From Trileptium ribeirensis (taxonomy: Eukaryota; Nematoda; Enoplea; Enoplida; Thoracostomopsidae), in NCBI GenBank assembly GCA_030248225.1, contig JASANE010000080.1, positions 36,621 through 100,620 of the forward strand: a stretch of DNA of 64,000 bases. Reading direction: 5' to 3'. Made by a program: the position numbers and the translations under genes. This document shows positions 11,341 through 22,868 of this stretch, piece after piece. Each line of letters starts with the position of its first letter. Within the stretch, counting starts at the first letter, position 1. The notes beneath the pieces are model-generated. The model was not told where the DNA came from, did no database searches, and was given only the letters and a program-made list of their open reading frames with translations.

Positions 11341-14300
11341 TAGCTCGCTTTTTTTATTCCACCACACTTAATACTATACATTTTTGAGCGTAAACCAACA
11401 AACTCTTCAATAGGAGTGTCTGCAGTCTCATCCTTCATCTTACCCAAAACTTTTTTGGTTAGCGTAGAAAACAAAGGATGACCTGAAGGATAATCACTCG
11501 TATCAAAGTTTTCTTGGTTTTCGCTCATATCTATAAATATCACCAGTATATACAGCATAACATAATGAATCAGTATCAGTAAACAATAATTTACAATCAT
11601 CATTATATTTACATTTCATATAATTATAATGGAAATCGTACATTAATGTTTTGGAAGGATCAAGAACAGAAAAGCCCACATAAATTGGTTTACGAAGTTG
11701 AACAGTTCGTCTGTTCATTTTAATAGCTACTAAATTTTCATTAAAAATGCTGCACATATTGTAGCGTGGGCTGGCTACTAATTTTTTATACTTTTGTTCA
11801 CAAGTTATTAATTTTACATCAATGTATGCAGCCATGTTTTCCATGGCTTTTCCAAAAACAGCGTTATTTAACAATTTATATAAATCTGTTTTAAAATCAC
11901 TTTTTGCATTTTACGCATATTAGTATTGAACCTAATGTATGGTTCCGTCCAGTTGTCCTGAGTAAATGAAATTACTCTATGGACCTTGCGCAACCTCATA
12001 CGTAAATGTAAATAAAGTTGTAAATTTTTAATACGTCATTTATATTTTTGTTTGTTCAATAAGTTGGGAACAAGTTTCTGAACAGAACCAGACATTACAT
12101 TCAACTGTTGTTTAATACCAGCGCAATATTCTGACAACATACTATCAGTGACTCGGAGTCTCTCAGGAGCTAAAGGATAGTCATTGTGACTATCATGTAA
12201 CTCCTCGGGATACTCCAAGTCCACCTCAAGTACATAACCAGTATCACCCTCAGCATTAACTTCTGACCAGTCAATTTCATCAATTTGTTTTTGTGTCAAC
12301 CATGTAAAGTTGTTGCAGGGCAGCTTTTGTGACATTGATCAGCCATACAAGTTATTTGCATCCAGATACATTATACACATCGCTGAAAATGTTACATCAT
12401 ATGTTTCTGGGAGGTACTTGTTATTAGCCTTTGCGTATCGGTGTGAAATTACTGACATTCCTCCACGTATACCTTCCTCAAAGAAGGTATACATGTCAGG
12501 ATCAGTCAATAATTCCAACTCAATACCCGTAAGCTTCAAACAAGCATGCCATGCAAAACTTGGGAGCGTTATATAATGTACAGGGTCTAACATATATTTA
12601 TCAATACAAAATATACGAAAATTTTCAAATATATCACATAATAATAATAATACATCAGTGCACAAGTACAAGTTATGGTATTCTCCTAAATTACAAATTC
12701 CCATTTGTTTCCAAATACCATAGGCATGCGCATAATCCATATCACTAACTTCACTATCTGTCAAGCTTGAATAAAAATATTGTTTTTGGTTTAAGTTCAT
12801 CTCGTTATATTTTTCACTGTTATCCATATGTTCATATGGCTAAATACTTTACGTAGCAACAAATCCATGTTACTACAATAATATTGCTTCATTGCAGCAA
12901 AACAGTTGACACCATGTTGTGTCAAATTGTCTGCTAATTTTTCTAAAGAAGTTGTTAGGAATTGCATGGTGTCAATAAACTTAATTTTCCAACCAATTTC
13001 ACCATCCTCCTCCTGTTCGGGGTCAACAGCCTGGTATAATATAAGACCAGTGTTTGATACTATCTTACATCTTCGTTTAATGGAAAAGCATAAGTATTCT
13101 TCCATCCCTTTAACGGTGCACTCAATTTCAAGACCTAGGTCAGTGCACACTTCAATTAACTGCTGCATAATCAAGTGACCATCATAACGCTTCAAATTAT
13201 GAAACATTATTGTGACATCTCTAGTCAATTTATACCCTACATTGCACTTTAAATGTGCAGCGCCTCGGTACCTACCACAAATGTGATAATAGTTCTTGGC
13301 TTTATCACTGGGGTTCATCTTACAACCACACAAATAACACCTAACTGCTTTCTTATGCTTCATTCTATCATTATCACTCATTATCATCTTAGCTTGCTTG
13401 TCAGTATTTTGGTAAGCTTCAGGCTTTTCAATTATCATATGTAAAAACTTTTTTTACAGGGTCTTCACCACGGTAAATTTGTGGTTCACCTATTTGTAAC
13501 TTATCATTGCAACAGCCATGTTCTTCAACGAAACCATATCCACAAGGAGTATGGCGTTGGTAAGGTGTGGTTGCTGAAATATTGGGATCAGGTTCACAAC
13601 CATTTATTTTTTCAAGTAGACATTCAAAGTCTGGGTATATCGCATATGGTGCGCGTTGCATTTTATATAAATTTTTAAATTTTAATTTAGGGTCTTTGGG
13701 CATCTCGATTTTTGAGCACATGCTGTTTCTATACAGGGTCATATGCTCATCACGCACTTTCTCACTATAGCAAGGTATCAAGCATTTAAAGCAAAATTAC
13801 TTCTTAGTTTTGTGTTTTCTTTGGTCATGCAATAGTCTGTTTAGGTTACGTACTAGGCAGTAATGACCTTTGTATAATAATAAATGTACGTACTTCTGGT
13901 ATTTGGTCTCGGAAATAAAATAATGGGCAATTTGATCTCCTCCAAGATCATATACATTGACAGCAATTTTATTTTGGAATATCCTGTATCTTTACAGGAT
14001 GCTCAATACCACCCATGTTCAGCTCGGTTTCAAAATTTTCATTGCTAACCCTCTGAGGATTCACATTAATAAGGTGTAGTGCAGCTAAAATGCTCCACGT
14101 AAAACATTTCAAGTCATTATTCTGTATATTCAATACAGCACATTTATTCTTTACACACTGTTGAAGCTGCTTATAACTGGTATATATATGCTAACGTGCA
14201 CATCAGCATGGTGGACTTTTTGCAGTGTCCATCCTGACCCACGTGTCTCAAACTCATCTAATTTCATACCAAGTTCAGTAAAAATATTAATTCCTGGTCA

Positions 14301-14543
14301 TAGTTGGAACCAGGCAATAAGGTGCACGTTTTTATATTTATGTGCGCATTCAAGGAATCCCCATTTAAATTTTCCATCTGCACTTGCACACTAATCCATA
14401 ATTTAATGCCACGGTATTTGCTTTTGCTGAGTAAACTCAACAAAAGTTCGCAGCTATTATTACAAAATGTTAATATAATTCAGTAATAACTTTCTAAATA
14501 ACCTTTCATCGCCTTTATCCATGTTTTTGGTCTCACTGTTTCT
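11341..14543 (-). pseudogene. Protein-primed family-B DNA polymerase (Polinton/adintovirus type), broken
   Basis: This is the replicative polymerase of a self-synthesising DNA transposon or integrated adinto-like virus. Reading on the minus strand, the N-terminal part is degraded but recognisable (FETRGSGWTLQKV near 14240, IQNNDLKCF-like near 14115, GHYCLVRNLNRLLHDQRKHK near 13840). Exonuclease motif I (YPDFECLLEK) is at about 13640 and exo II (FHNLKRYDGH) near 13190. Polymerase motif A (YLDANNLYG) is at 12340, motif B (LLNNAVFGKAMENM) at 11860, motif C (FTDTDSLCY) at 11560, and the final KMYSI near 11380. Frame changes separate 13428-13781, 12797-13438, 12339-12827, 12036-12335, 11503-11874 and 11340-11603. 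The extreme C-terminus after GGIKKA is missing. All catalytic motifs are present, but the gene cannot be translated as one frame. Confidence 0.9.
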
Positions 14544-14683
14544 GTTTTCTTCCACTGGTTGCCAATCTCAACTTACTTTTTTTAAATTGTTCATTTAGTA
14601 CCAGCATCGGCTCTCGCTTCACATGCTGTGTTTGTGTTACCGTTGTTTGCCGATCTTTCTCCACCGTAGCCTGTAGTTGCTAC

Positions 14684-15007
14684 TCAACCATTTGTACTTG
14701 TTGCTGCAGTTCTTGTAGTTGCTGTTGTAGCTGCCGTTGTTATTGCTTTAAACGATGCAGCTTTAAGTTGTTGGTAATATAGGGGTGGTGGTAGCAATAG
14801 TTTATTTACAAGCGGTGGTAGTTGTAATAGGTGTGCTGGTAATCGCTGGTGGTATCGTCTATGTCGCATCATCGAATCCCTGCGGTTAAATTCGCGACCA
14901 CAAAAATCACAGTTAAAATGTACATTATCGTGTACGCTTTTGTTGTGTCGTACTAAATGGTCTCTGGACGAAAAGTCCAATTTGCACATATCACAATTAA
15001 ATGTCAT
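14684..15007 (-). CDS. C2H2 zinc-finger ORF upstream of the polymerase
   Basis: A 107-residue frame with two classical C2H2 fingers: FNCDMCKLDFSSRDHLVRH, then HFNCDFCGREFNRRDSMMRH. A low-complexity leucine, proline, threonine and alanine tail follows. Similar fingers occur at or next to the start of Polinton-like polymerases in invertebrate genomes, so this may be the polymerase N-terminus rather than a separate protein; a decayed stretch of about 140 bp separates the two. A minus-strand TATA-like box lies about 105 bp upstream. Coding capacity is clear; function as a DNA-binding protein is inferred from the fingers. Confidence 0.75.
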   Translation of the reverse strand: MTFNCDMCKLDFSSRDHLVRHNKSVHDNVHFNCDFCGREFNRRDSMMRHRRYHQRLPAHLLQLPPLVNKLLLPPPLYYQQLKAASFKAITTAATTATTRTAATSTNG

Positions 15008-15111
15008 ATTGCTAAATTATTGAATAAGCTAAATAACTTCGCAGCGTAAAATTAAGTTACCAAATTCTATCACAGCAAAATCAAACTGAATTGATTTTAA
15101 GCATTCCTGTC

Positions 15112-15122
15112 GGTATTTATAC
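15112..15122 (-). promoter_or_regulatory. TATA-like box for the zinc-finger/polymerase gene
   Basis: The minus strand reads GTATAAATACC about 105 bp upstream of the zinc-finger ATG at 15007. It lies in the ~500-bp spacer shared with the divergent ORF at 15510, so the spacer may hold promoters for both directions. Confidence 0.45.
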
Positions 15123-15509
15123 TTTTTTATCTGTTGAATACTCATCGGTTATTGGCTAATTGAAGATTAGGTGCTCGTCGCTGATTGGTTAATTTTTCAC
15201 CAAACTGACATTGATTAATTAGTTTTTGCAAAACCTCGCGGTGGTTGGTAAGAGGTTTTTGTCAGAGGTTTTTAAACAAGTTGGATTCGAGCAAAAATCG
15301 TTTAAAGTTTCTGATATATTTGCTATGTTAATACACGTATTTTCACATTAAATAAAATTTTTGGTTATAATACACATAAACTTAAAACACATGTAAATAT
15401 AACACACAAAACAGATAAACATATACATATACACGTTGTGTTGGAGTTTCAGTCTTGTTTTTCCGTCGTTGAGTTTGGTCGGCTTTATTTGTGTTTCCAA
15501 AAAGTATAA

Positions 15510-15992
15510 ATGGAAGCAAAATTAGAAATCATATCAGTTTTGCAATTTTGTTTCAAGCAGTTTGGTGACCTACTTATGCAGACCATAGCAACAGCTGGTG
15601 AAACATATGCCTTTACAAAAGAGGCAATGGCTTTAACGGCGTTGAATGAAAAGGACTTTTGTAAAGTGATTGAGGAAGTGGCGAAGCCAGTGGTGGAAGA
15701 GCAGCACGTGAATTTGGTGATTGAGGGACTGTGTAACAACTACCGACAGCAGCGCCTTGGTTGCTACTACGATCATCCCAGCCAATCCCACCACATGGGG
15801 TTTGGTGGTTGCTTGAGTGACAGTAACAGGAACTTTACTATAGTTGATGTGGTGATTTTGTGTGAAAAAATTGGCGTAGCATACAGTGAGGAACTGTATA
15901 ATGTTGTTAAATGTAAATATAATTTTTTGTGTAATGCACAACACGTAGCACCATTGTTAGAATATGTGGTGCAAAAAATATTGTTGATGTAA
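15510..15992 (+). CDS. Unidentified 160-aa ORF, divergent from the polymerase
   Basis: An intact frame starting MEAKLEIISVLQFCFKQFGD and ending QKILLM, followed within 10 bases by TAATAAAAATG, which can serve as a polyadenylation signal. The N-terminal half is predicted helical and acidic (EKDFCKVIEEVAKPVVEEQ). The middle has cysteines and histidines (LGCYYDHPSQSHHMGFGGC) and the C-terminal half is again helical. I do not recognise the family. Its position back-to-back with the zinc-finger/polymerase module, and its intactness, suggest that it belongs to the same mobile element or virus, perhaps as a small accessory or capsid-associated protein; that is inference. No signal peptide or membrane span is apparent. 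Confidence 0.55.
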   Translation: MEAKLEIISVLQFCFKQFGDLLMQTIATAGETYAFTKEAMALTALNEKDFCKVIEEVAKPVVEEQHVNLVIEGLCNNYRQQRLGCYYDHPSQSHHMGFGGCLSDSNRNFTIVDVVILCEKIGVAYSEELYNVVKCKYNFLCNAQHVAPLLEYVVQKILLM

Positions 15993-16063
15993 TAAAAATG
16001 CATGTAACCAACCTTTACTACTTTTTCGGTCGGTATTAGAGCCGGTCCAAAGTCTGGATAAAA

Positions 16064-16414
16064 TTGGTGATGGCATACATAGACACAGAGCTATATTTTT
16101 CATTTACTTTAGGTCAGAATCTCCATTTTATGCTACTTAGAAAACCAGCACTTTTTTACTACTACGTTCTTGATGTAGCATCTGCGACGACACCCACAAT
16201 TTTCCTCGGTCGACGTCGATCTCCGGATACCGACGCTATGCTTGAACTCATAGTAATAAATTTTATAAAACCCGGAATTAAATCAATATCCACATTTAAG
16301 GGCGGTCTCTATATTTTCTTCCCAGCCCGGGTAAAACCAGCTTCGTCGCACGGATGCATTGGGGTCAGTATGTGTTTGCACGAAGTGTTTGGAGAAGGAA
16401 ATTGGCATTTTTGA
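16064..16414 (+). pseudogene. Unidentified ORF, faint IS1595/Merlin-like pattern
   Basis: A 116-codon frame. The stretch YIDTELYF, then IFLGRRRSPDTDAMLELIV and NFIKPGIKSISTFKGG, has the spacing of the second half of an IS1595/Merlin DDE transposase (DE..., R-x-A-x-TLLPII, PGTTI-SD-WxAY), but the catalytic aspartate after PGI is not present. About 870 bp downstream, ATCCCAACCGCCCTCTTAAG (17284-17303) is nearly identical to a sequence in the 3' part of the Merlin element at 59416. It may be a heavily decayed Merlin relative; confidence is low. Confidence 0.25.
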
Positions 16415-16419
16415 GTCAA

Positions 16420-18545
16420 AATCTGAATTTGTTTTAACGAAAGTGGTGACTTTTCAGCTTTGCAACCTGTTTATATAGAGCTGATTTTAAAAGATGATCA
16501 TCTTGATTGGTTAAATAATTCTCAATTTGATAAGATGAAGTTGAACATTTAATTGGATGTTTTCGGAAAACAATGCTGATGGGGATAACATCGAAATTGT
16601 GTCAGGATGTAATGATTCGATAATAATTTAATCAGAAAATAATAGATATAAAAGTGGGCGGAGACAAAGCTTAAAGTTTTTATTCAAATTAGCTCCGAGA
16701 TTACGGTACTATAAGGGTATCAAAATTTTAAAAATCAAAAATCACTTTTCTAAAACGTTCATCAAAATGTCGCGAAAACTGACTGCTTCTGAGCAAAAAG
16801 GGTACTCTATGCAAGCGATGAAATAAGCTTGCATAGATGTACGCCCAATTACGCAAAAGCCTCCCTCCTTTTCACCAGCCCCAAAAATTAAGTTGCCTCC
16901 GCCATTTCTTGAACTTCCTAAATCAAGTAGTCCGGTCCTACCTCCACCAAAGTTTGTCCATCCGTCAATTCGACCCAACATACCATCCAGTAAGGCCTTA
17001 AATTAAAACCGCAATTTTCAAATAAAAATCCCCAGTTTAAGCCTGAGTTGTTCAATCCCCCGACGAGAGTATACTCGTCTCGTGGTGGGCATCCGTTTGT
17101 CATGCAGGCGCTCCGAAGGAGGCAGCAGTAAGCCTTAATGCTAGTTTCCATTTAAAGTTATCCTCGGAGAGCTTGTGTTTTCACCGGTCCGCTGTATGGA
17201 GACTTGGCAACGTGGGGTATTGGGTACTCCATACCACGTGAAAACGCTTGATACTCTAGGGAATAACTGTCAGTGGAAATTTATCCCAACCGCCCTCTTA
17301 AGGGCGATATACATGTAAGCGAACTGCAACTAGGTGTCCCTCCCTCATTCTCTAAGAGGCCGTTAGGTGACCCCCTACATGTATGTAAACCGCCGTTCCC
17401 AGTAGGCAAAGCTAGGAATACCTCTAAATATTTAGAGGTAAGCTGGTGAGCCAATACATGTGAAATTTTTGTTCAGTTTCTCTTCTCTTAGATAACGGCA
17501 TCTTCCCTCGATCATACTTTACATTTGTGTCACGTGTAAAAAGAAGCTTATTTAAAGATTAGAAGCGCGCTTAAAATCAAATTCAGTACATCTCGAAATA
17601 AATGACATTTTTACTTGATCGAAACGACGCGCAATGGCTTCACTTTTCTCGCATTCGTTTACTCATATTACACCAATTATTATACACTTGATTTTTCCAC
17701 GATGATAAGACAAGTTTATTTAATGTTAATACACATCCTCAGCATCAATTTATGTTTACATGTGAAAGTGTTTGCCATATGGCGTCAACGAATTCTATTT
17801 TAGTCGCATCGCGTAACAGCCAGAGATCCGGTTAAAGCTCAAAATTTACCCAGCATTATATATACTCCAAAAACGCGCTAACGCCCTATCAATATTAAAT
17901 TTGATCACGGTGGGTCGTACAAGTAATCCAATATTATTGTTGACTTTATTAAAATCATCACACATCACAATAAAACATATCTGTTACGAAATATATCCTT
18001 ACAATACGCCTTAAAAGCGTTAATACGCTGGAATAATATAAGTTGTAAACGCAGCACTTGTGATAGGAAATAAATTAATTGGTTTAAATTGTCAGTGAAC
18101 TGTCAAATGATGAAACTTTGCACTACGTTCTGGTAGGAAAATCTTTCTATTACGAAATGCGGCGTTTAATTGATCAGCCAGTGATCAAATAAATTCGAAT
18201 AAATAAATGAATAAACATATGTATTAAATTAATATATTAGATATTTAAACTTTATGATATCCGTATTGCAAAAAGATGAGTTCAAATTTTCTGCAAAATT
18301 TGCATAATTTAGTGTGTTGTGACGAAATTCCGCAGTTACTGTACAAAATACAGTCTTTACCGTAAAAACACCCACAACACATACTGTCAAAACAACCGCA
18401 GTACAGTAACATCCGTTGTGCAGCAACATCCACCTGTACAGTAACATCCATGCCACAATAAAGTAACATCCACACCCACAATACAGTAACACCCATACCC
18501 AGTATGGGTGTGGGTGGGCTCAAAGCCCCATTTTTCACTACTGAA
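16420..18545. other. Chitin synthase intron, no gene seen
   Basis: Mixed AT-rich sequence. It contains a hairpin CGCCCTCTTAAGGGCG at 17291-17306. At 18390-18510 there is a short degenerate repeat of the word CAGTAACATCCA about every 25 bp, ending in the small palindrome CACCCATACCCAGTATGGGTG. No coding region could be recognised. Confidence 0.5.
18390..18510. repeat. Degenerate CAGTAACATCCA minisatellite
   Basis: Variants of CAGTAACATCCA or CAGCAACATCCA recur about five times with irregular ~25-bp spacing and end in the palindromic CACCCATACCCAGTATGGGTG. It is short and impure. Confidence 0.5.
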
Positions 18546-18647
18546 GTTAACCCTTTATTATGTCGTCACACACTTGTAACTACTTTGCTAAGCGTTTCGT
18601 TAACTGAGTGTTGAACAATGTGCGTTAGCAAGTCTCCTTAAAGAGCC
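18546..18647 (+). repeat. Left arm of fold-back repeat around the hAT element
   Basis: This arm is an imperfect inverted match to 21638-21751. Shared words in the same order are GTTAACCCTT/GTTACCCTTC, TTCGTTAACTGA (exact), GTTGA, and GCGTTaGcaAGTCTCCTTAA against GCGTTtGagAGTCTCCTTAA. The arms bracket the hAT element closely, so the hAT probably inserted near the centre of a palindromic MITE. Confidence 0.65.
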
Positions 18648-18663
18648 GAGCAACACTCCTAAG

Positions 18664-21588
18664 TAGAGTGTGGCCACATCCTTAAATTTCCTCAAATTGA
18701 GAAATCTTCCTCAATTTTCTTTAAAGTTGACTAAAAATGGCCAAATTCCTAAAATTTCACACCAATTGCTCAAATTTTTCGCAAGATTTTCAAAAATTTT
18801 CCGCGCCTCGCGCGGGTGTTCATTGCGTGATATCGCTCAATTCTGGGGTTTTCTAGAACTATCTTGTTCCAGGTATCAACGATGTATACTCTAACAGTGT
18901 ATTGTATACTCGTGTTTTTGCAGACGGATGGTGTAGTTGGTCCGCCACCACCCCGTATCAAGGGACCGATCCTCTAATATCGATTCTACTTTGCGGAGAT
19001 GTTCATCCGAACCCTGGACCGCAGCGTACCAAATTTCAGCAAAGCTGGATCACATCCAACCCTCACTGGATTCAGTGGATTCATTAGAAAAGACAGATCG
19101 AATGATGGTGATGCGTACTGCGCTCTATGTCAGCGTAGCTTTAAAATAAGCACCCTTGGGAAATCTGCAGTGGTTAGCCATGCAAAAAGCAAAAGTCATA
19201 ATCATGAAATACGACTCAAGGACCAGCAATTGAGCGTCAGTGATCTGTTTAACCCGTCTACACATTCCACATCTAGTTTAACAGCCAACCCATCTTCGTC
19301 TACGCCATCCAGCTCCAACCCCATCTACGTCAACATCCAACCCGAGCACGACCACCCGTCGTTTGTATTCCCGTCGCCTCAGCAAAAACTAGCAGTTAGT
19401 AAGGCCGAGATAGTGTGGACATTGAAGTCAGTGTGGTCACATTTGTCTTATCGCTTCAGCGATGGTCAGGGTGACGTTTTTCATGCGATGTTCCCAGATA
19501 GCAACATCGCAAAAGGTTTCGGTATGGGTCGCACAAAGGCAAGATACGTGACCGTTTTCGGCCTTGCCCCTTTTTTCGGCAAAGTACTCAACATCAAGTT
19601 GGAAAAGTGCGAGCACATTGTTATTTGCTTCGATGAAGCCTTAAACAAGGTCAGTCAGCGCGGGCAAATGGATTTGCATTTTCGCTTCTGGGACGACGAA
19701 TCAAACTCGGTCAAATCCAGATATCTGAACAGTTAGTTCATTCATGAGCCGTGCAGCAGTTAGAGATGTCAATAACAGTTTTATAGCTGGCGCTAGTGAT
19801 GTCAAAAAAGTGGTACAAATATCAATGGATGGACCCAATGTGAATTGGAAGTTTTATCGGGACCTTATATAGAAAACTATCCTTTAGCTCCAACATTGAT
19901 CGACACTGGCTCGTTTGGTTTGGTCAGCGTCGCGTTCCAAACTATCAATCGAGATTTATGGAACATCAACAGCTTCCTTAGGAACCTTCACTGGCTTTTC
20001 AAAGATTGCCCAGCACGGCGAGCAACCTACACGGAGTGAACCTCATCTTGCCTTTGGCCGTTGAAGTTTCGCCAAGTACGCTGGGTGGCGAACGTTAATG
20101 TGGCCACAAGAGCAGTTTTGCTCCCTTTTTTTGAAAAAATGGGTTACATCTTTGAAGCCAAAGCTTCACAATCAAGCTTTCGAGCTTGTAGAACAGTGTG
20201 TGTCATGATTCGTTATTCTTAGCGAAATTGCAGTTCTTTCGTGCCGTTGCTCTACAGCTTCAAACATTTTTAACCAAGTTTCAAACGCCGAAGCCAATGT
20301 TTCCGCTTCTTTTCGAAGCACTTCTCGCATTAGTCAAGGCTCTGATGGCAAGGTATGTTAAGACCGATGTCCTGGCCGCCGCGGATTCGGCATCCAAAAT
20401 TTTATCTTTTGAAATCACAGACGTACAGTATTTGCAAACACCAGACACGGATTTGCTACTACTGAGGCGGTGAAGAAAAGCAAAGCTACTGAAACTGAGA
20501 AAGCCGAATTTTATACTAATGTTCGATTATTTGTTTCAAAGTGCGTCGAGAATATACTTGAACGCTCCACTCTTCGATATAAATTTGTCCGTGGTGCGAG
20601 GTGTCTTTCACCTTTGGTTATGAGGAACAAACCTCAGATCTGCCAAAAACGAATATAGAGTTTGCTGGAATTATTGGTAGAGTCTAGGCGATTAAATGGC
20701 GACAAAGCCGAATCCGTGAAATAGGAGTTTCAACAATTTGCTCAGCACCCCGCTGTTGTTGAACAATGTCTTGCCTTCGTGACCAACCGAGACCACTGGA
20801 CGAGTTTTATGTTGTACTGTTTCAATCGGTTCCTGAATGCGGCGACTTGGCTTCAGTGGCCAAAATGGTGCTTGTGATGTCCCATGGAAATGTGACTGTA
20901 GAAAGTGACCTTTCAATAAATGATGACTTGTTGATTGTAAACATGGTGGAGGAAAGCATGGTCGCTCAGAGAACAGTTTATGATGCGATAAACACTGCAG
21001 GCGGTCCAGTGAATGTAGAAATTATTGCTCAATATGCTGAAATCGGTTGCTCAATTTAACAAACGTTGCAACCAGGCACTGGAAGCGATAAAAGAAGAAG
21101 GTATCAAGCAGCAGCAGCTTCATAATCGAAAGCGCAAACTGATCGCTGAACAGATTAACAAATAGCGGAAGAAAAGCGCTCTCTGGACAGTGACAGCGCC
21201 ATGAAATCTGCTGAAATTGCAAAAGAAGCTGATGGATTTACAAAAGGCATTGCGCGGACTGTGAGATCACTGCGTATGGCAACGGCCACGGTGTAGCGTG
21301 GAATTGGGTCTGGACGTCCCTTGCCTCCGGAGTCCTAACACACGACGTGCTGTTATCAGAAAGGTATGTGAAATAATGGTCTTCGCACGTAAAATCATAA
21401 ATGTTGTAGTATAGGAATAGGTAGTGGCTGCTATGCATCATCTAGGTGCATGGAAACGTTCGTGAGGGATTTTTTTGTAACAAATCTGGTTTTGAAGCTT
21501 TAAAAAATTTCTCAAATTTTGATCAAAATTCCTCAAATTTCGCCTAACATTCCTCAAATTTCATTACTGAGAAACGGTGGCCACCCTG
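18664..21588 (+). mobile_element. hAT-superfamily DNA transposon, decayed
   Basis: The right end reads GTGGCCACCCTG, the inverse of the typical hAT terminus CAGGGTGGCCAC; the left end is TAGAGTGTGGCCAC. Subterminal regions on both sides repeat CCTCAAATTT/AAATTTCCTCAAATT words. Flanks share TAAGTA (around 18660-18665 and 21589-21594), which may be the remnant of the 8-bp target duplication. The interior encodes a broken hAT transposase. Confidence 0.75.
18902..21100 (+). pseudogene. hAT transposase with BED-like finger, broken
   Basis: The frame at 18902-19087 carries ILLCGDVHPNPGPQ, a 2A-like motif. After a one-base frame change, 18999-19736 carries a BED/C2H2-like finger (YCALCQRSFKIS...HAKSKSH), a Ser/Pro-rich linker and the transposase core start (IVICFDEALNKVSQRGQMD). 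ISMDGPNVNWKF follows at about 19825. Further segments at 20280-20660 (FETDVLAA-like helical region, FYTNVRLFVSKCVENILERS, YKFVRGARCLSP) and 20860-20990 (LVMSHGNVTVESDLSINDD, VEESMVAQR) correspond to the C-terminal hAT dimerisation region. At least four frame changes or stops separate these parts, so no functional transposase is made. Confidence 0.85.
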
Positions 21589-21637
21589 TAAGTAATACTT
21601 TTTAGGCAAGCATTACTCTAGTTAGGAACTGTTTTTC

Positions 21638-21751
21638 GGTTCCTTAAGGAGACTCTCAAACGCACCCCTCAAGCTCAACAAGGTCAGTTAACGAATTGCT
21701 TCGCAATGTACGCTCTTACCAATGTCATACTCTACGTAATGGAAGGGTAAC
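21638..21751 (-). repeat. Right arm of fold-back repeat around the hAT element
   Basis: Inverted partner of 18546-18647. It contains CCTTAAGGAGACTCTCAAACGC and TCAGTTAACGAA, the reverse complements of words in the left arm. Confidence 0.65.
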
Positions 21752-22258
21752 TTCTGTGTAACATATCTACAAATAGTTATTATTTGGTGGTAATTCGTAT
21801 TATGTTTCAAGCTGAACTGCGTAATGGCTTTAGGGTTTACTTAAAGCTCAAGAACAGCGTATAGTTTAGATTCTCGTTTGTCATGTGCATAATAAGTAAG
21901 ATGTGATAAGAAACTAACCATTTGTGTGTACCCAACAATAATTTTGCTGACACATTTTTTCTTTCAACGAAAAACATAAAATGATTTTTAGATCGACATG
22001 GACCAAACCGGTACCTGCTTTGCTGGAAAGAGTAGCTTCACAAGCTTGGACGCAAAATATCACTAATCGATGGGTAAATCAAAATTACATAAAAAATCGG
22101 ATGCATTTACAAAGGGTTGTTTACAAAAAAGCTCCATACAAAGGATTTTGCATATGCATAACATTTGGAGTATTTTAAGTAGAGTTCTATCGTGTTTAAT
22201 TGTGAGTTATATACTATTTATAAAAATGGTTTTAATACCTAGTATTTTATCTTTGTAG
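21752..22258. other. Chitin synthase intron end
   Basis: AT-rich intron sequence ending in the acceptor TTATCTTTGTAG. No gene seen. Confidence 0.5.
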
Positions 22259-22346
22259 CTCACGTGCGCCAAAGTTCTGAGCACAACTTACGCTTTCATC
22301 ATGATGGCTGTGCTCGTGGGCACAGGGATACAGATGTCAACAGAAG
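22259..22346 (+). CDS. Chitin synthase exon (AKVLSTTYAFIMMAVLVG)
   Basis: This 88-bp exon runs from ATCTTTGTAG| to CAGAAG|GTGTGTG, starting in phase 0 and ending after the first base of a codon. It encodes LTCAKVLSTTYAFIMMAV, then LVGTGIQMSTE. This matches the chitin synthase membrane span that follows the QRRRW domain (in other animals typically LLSTAYALIMMAVIVG). Both phases fit the neighbouring exons exactly. Confidence 0.93.
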
Positions 22347-22868
22347 GTGTGTGGAATTATTGAATAACTAATTATAATAGTTACAGTACTTTGTTTCCTG
22401 TTTGGCTACGGAAGGATGGGTGTGCATTTTGAGACATATACGGCAAACGCATTTGCTTGGTTTTCATGGTTCGGAACGCAGTATTTTCGGTTCATGCACG
22501 ATGTAAACGAATAAGTTTCTTACGGTTCAATGTAATCTTCCAACTTTTACTTAAAATCGTTCCCAGTTGGTGTTTCAATTGAGAATGTTTCTTTTCAAAT
22601 CCATTCCGAATCTAGAACATGTCTTTTGATATATTTTAGATTTACGTTGATTTAAATATTTTAGGTATTTACATTAAAACACCAAGTTTTTTTACGTTTC
22701 TGATTTACTAGATTGCGCGTTGCATCTTAGATCCGAGCAGGTTATATTTTTAGCGAGTGGCAAGCTAGATCATTGTGTTCTGCAGTATGATGCAGCTAGT
22801 TTTTGAAACTAACCAACTTGTCAGAGGGTCAGAAATACCGTAAAGTCAAACGTATTATTTATTTATAG

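Noticed and set aside
17291..17306. Histone mRNA 3' stem-loop candidate CGCCCTCTTAAGGGCG
   Set aside because: Loop and stem do not match the histone consensus, no histone gene is adjacent, and a near-identical word occurs in the Merlin element, which explains it better.
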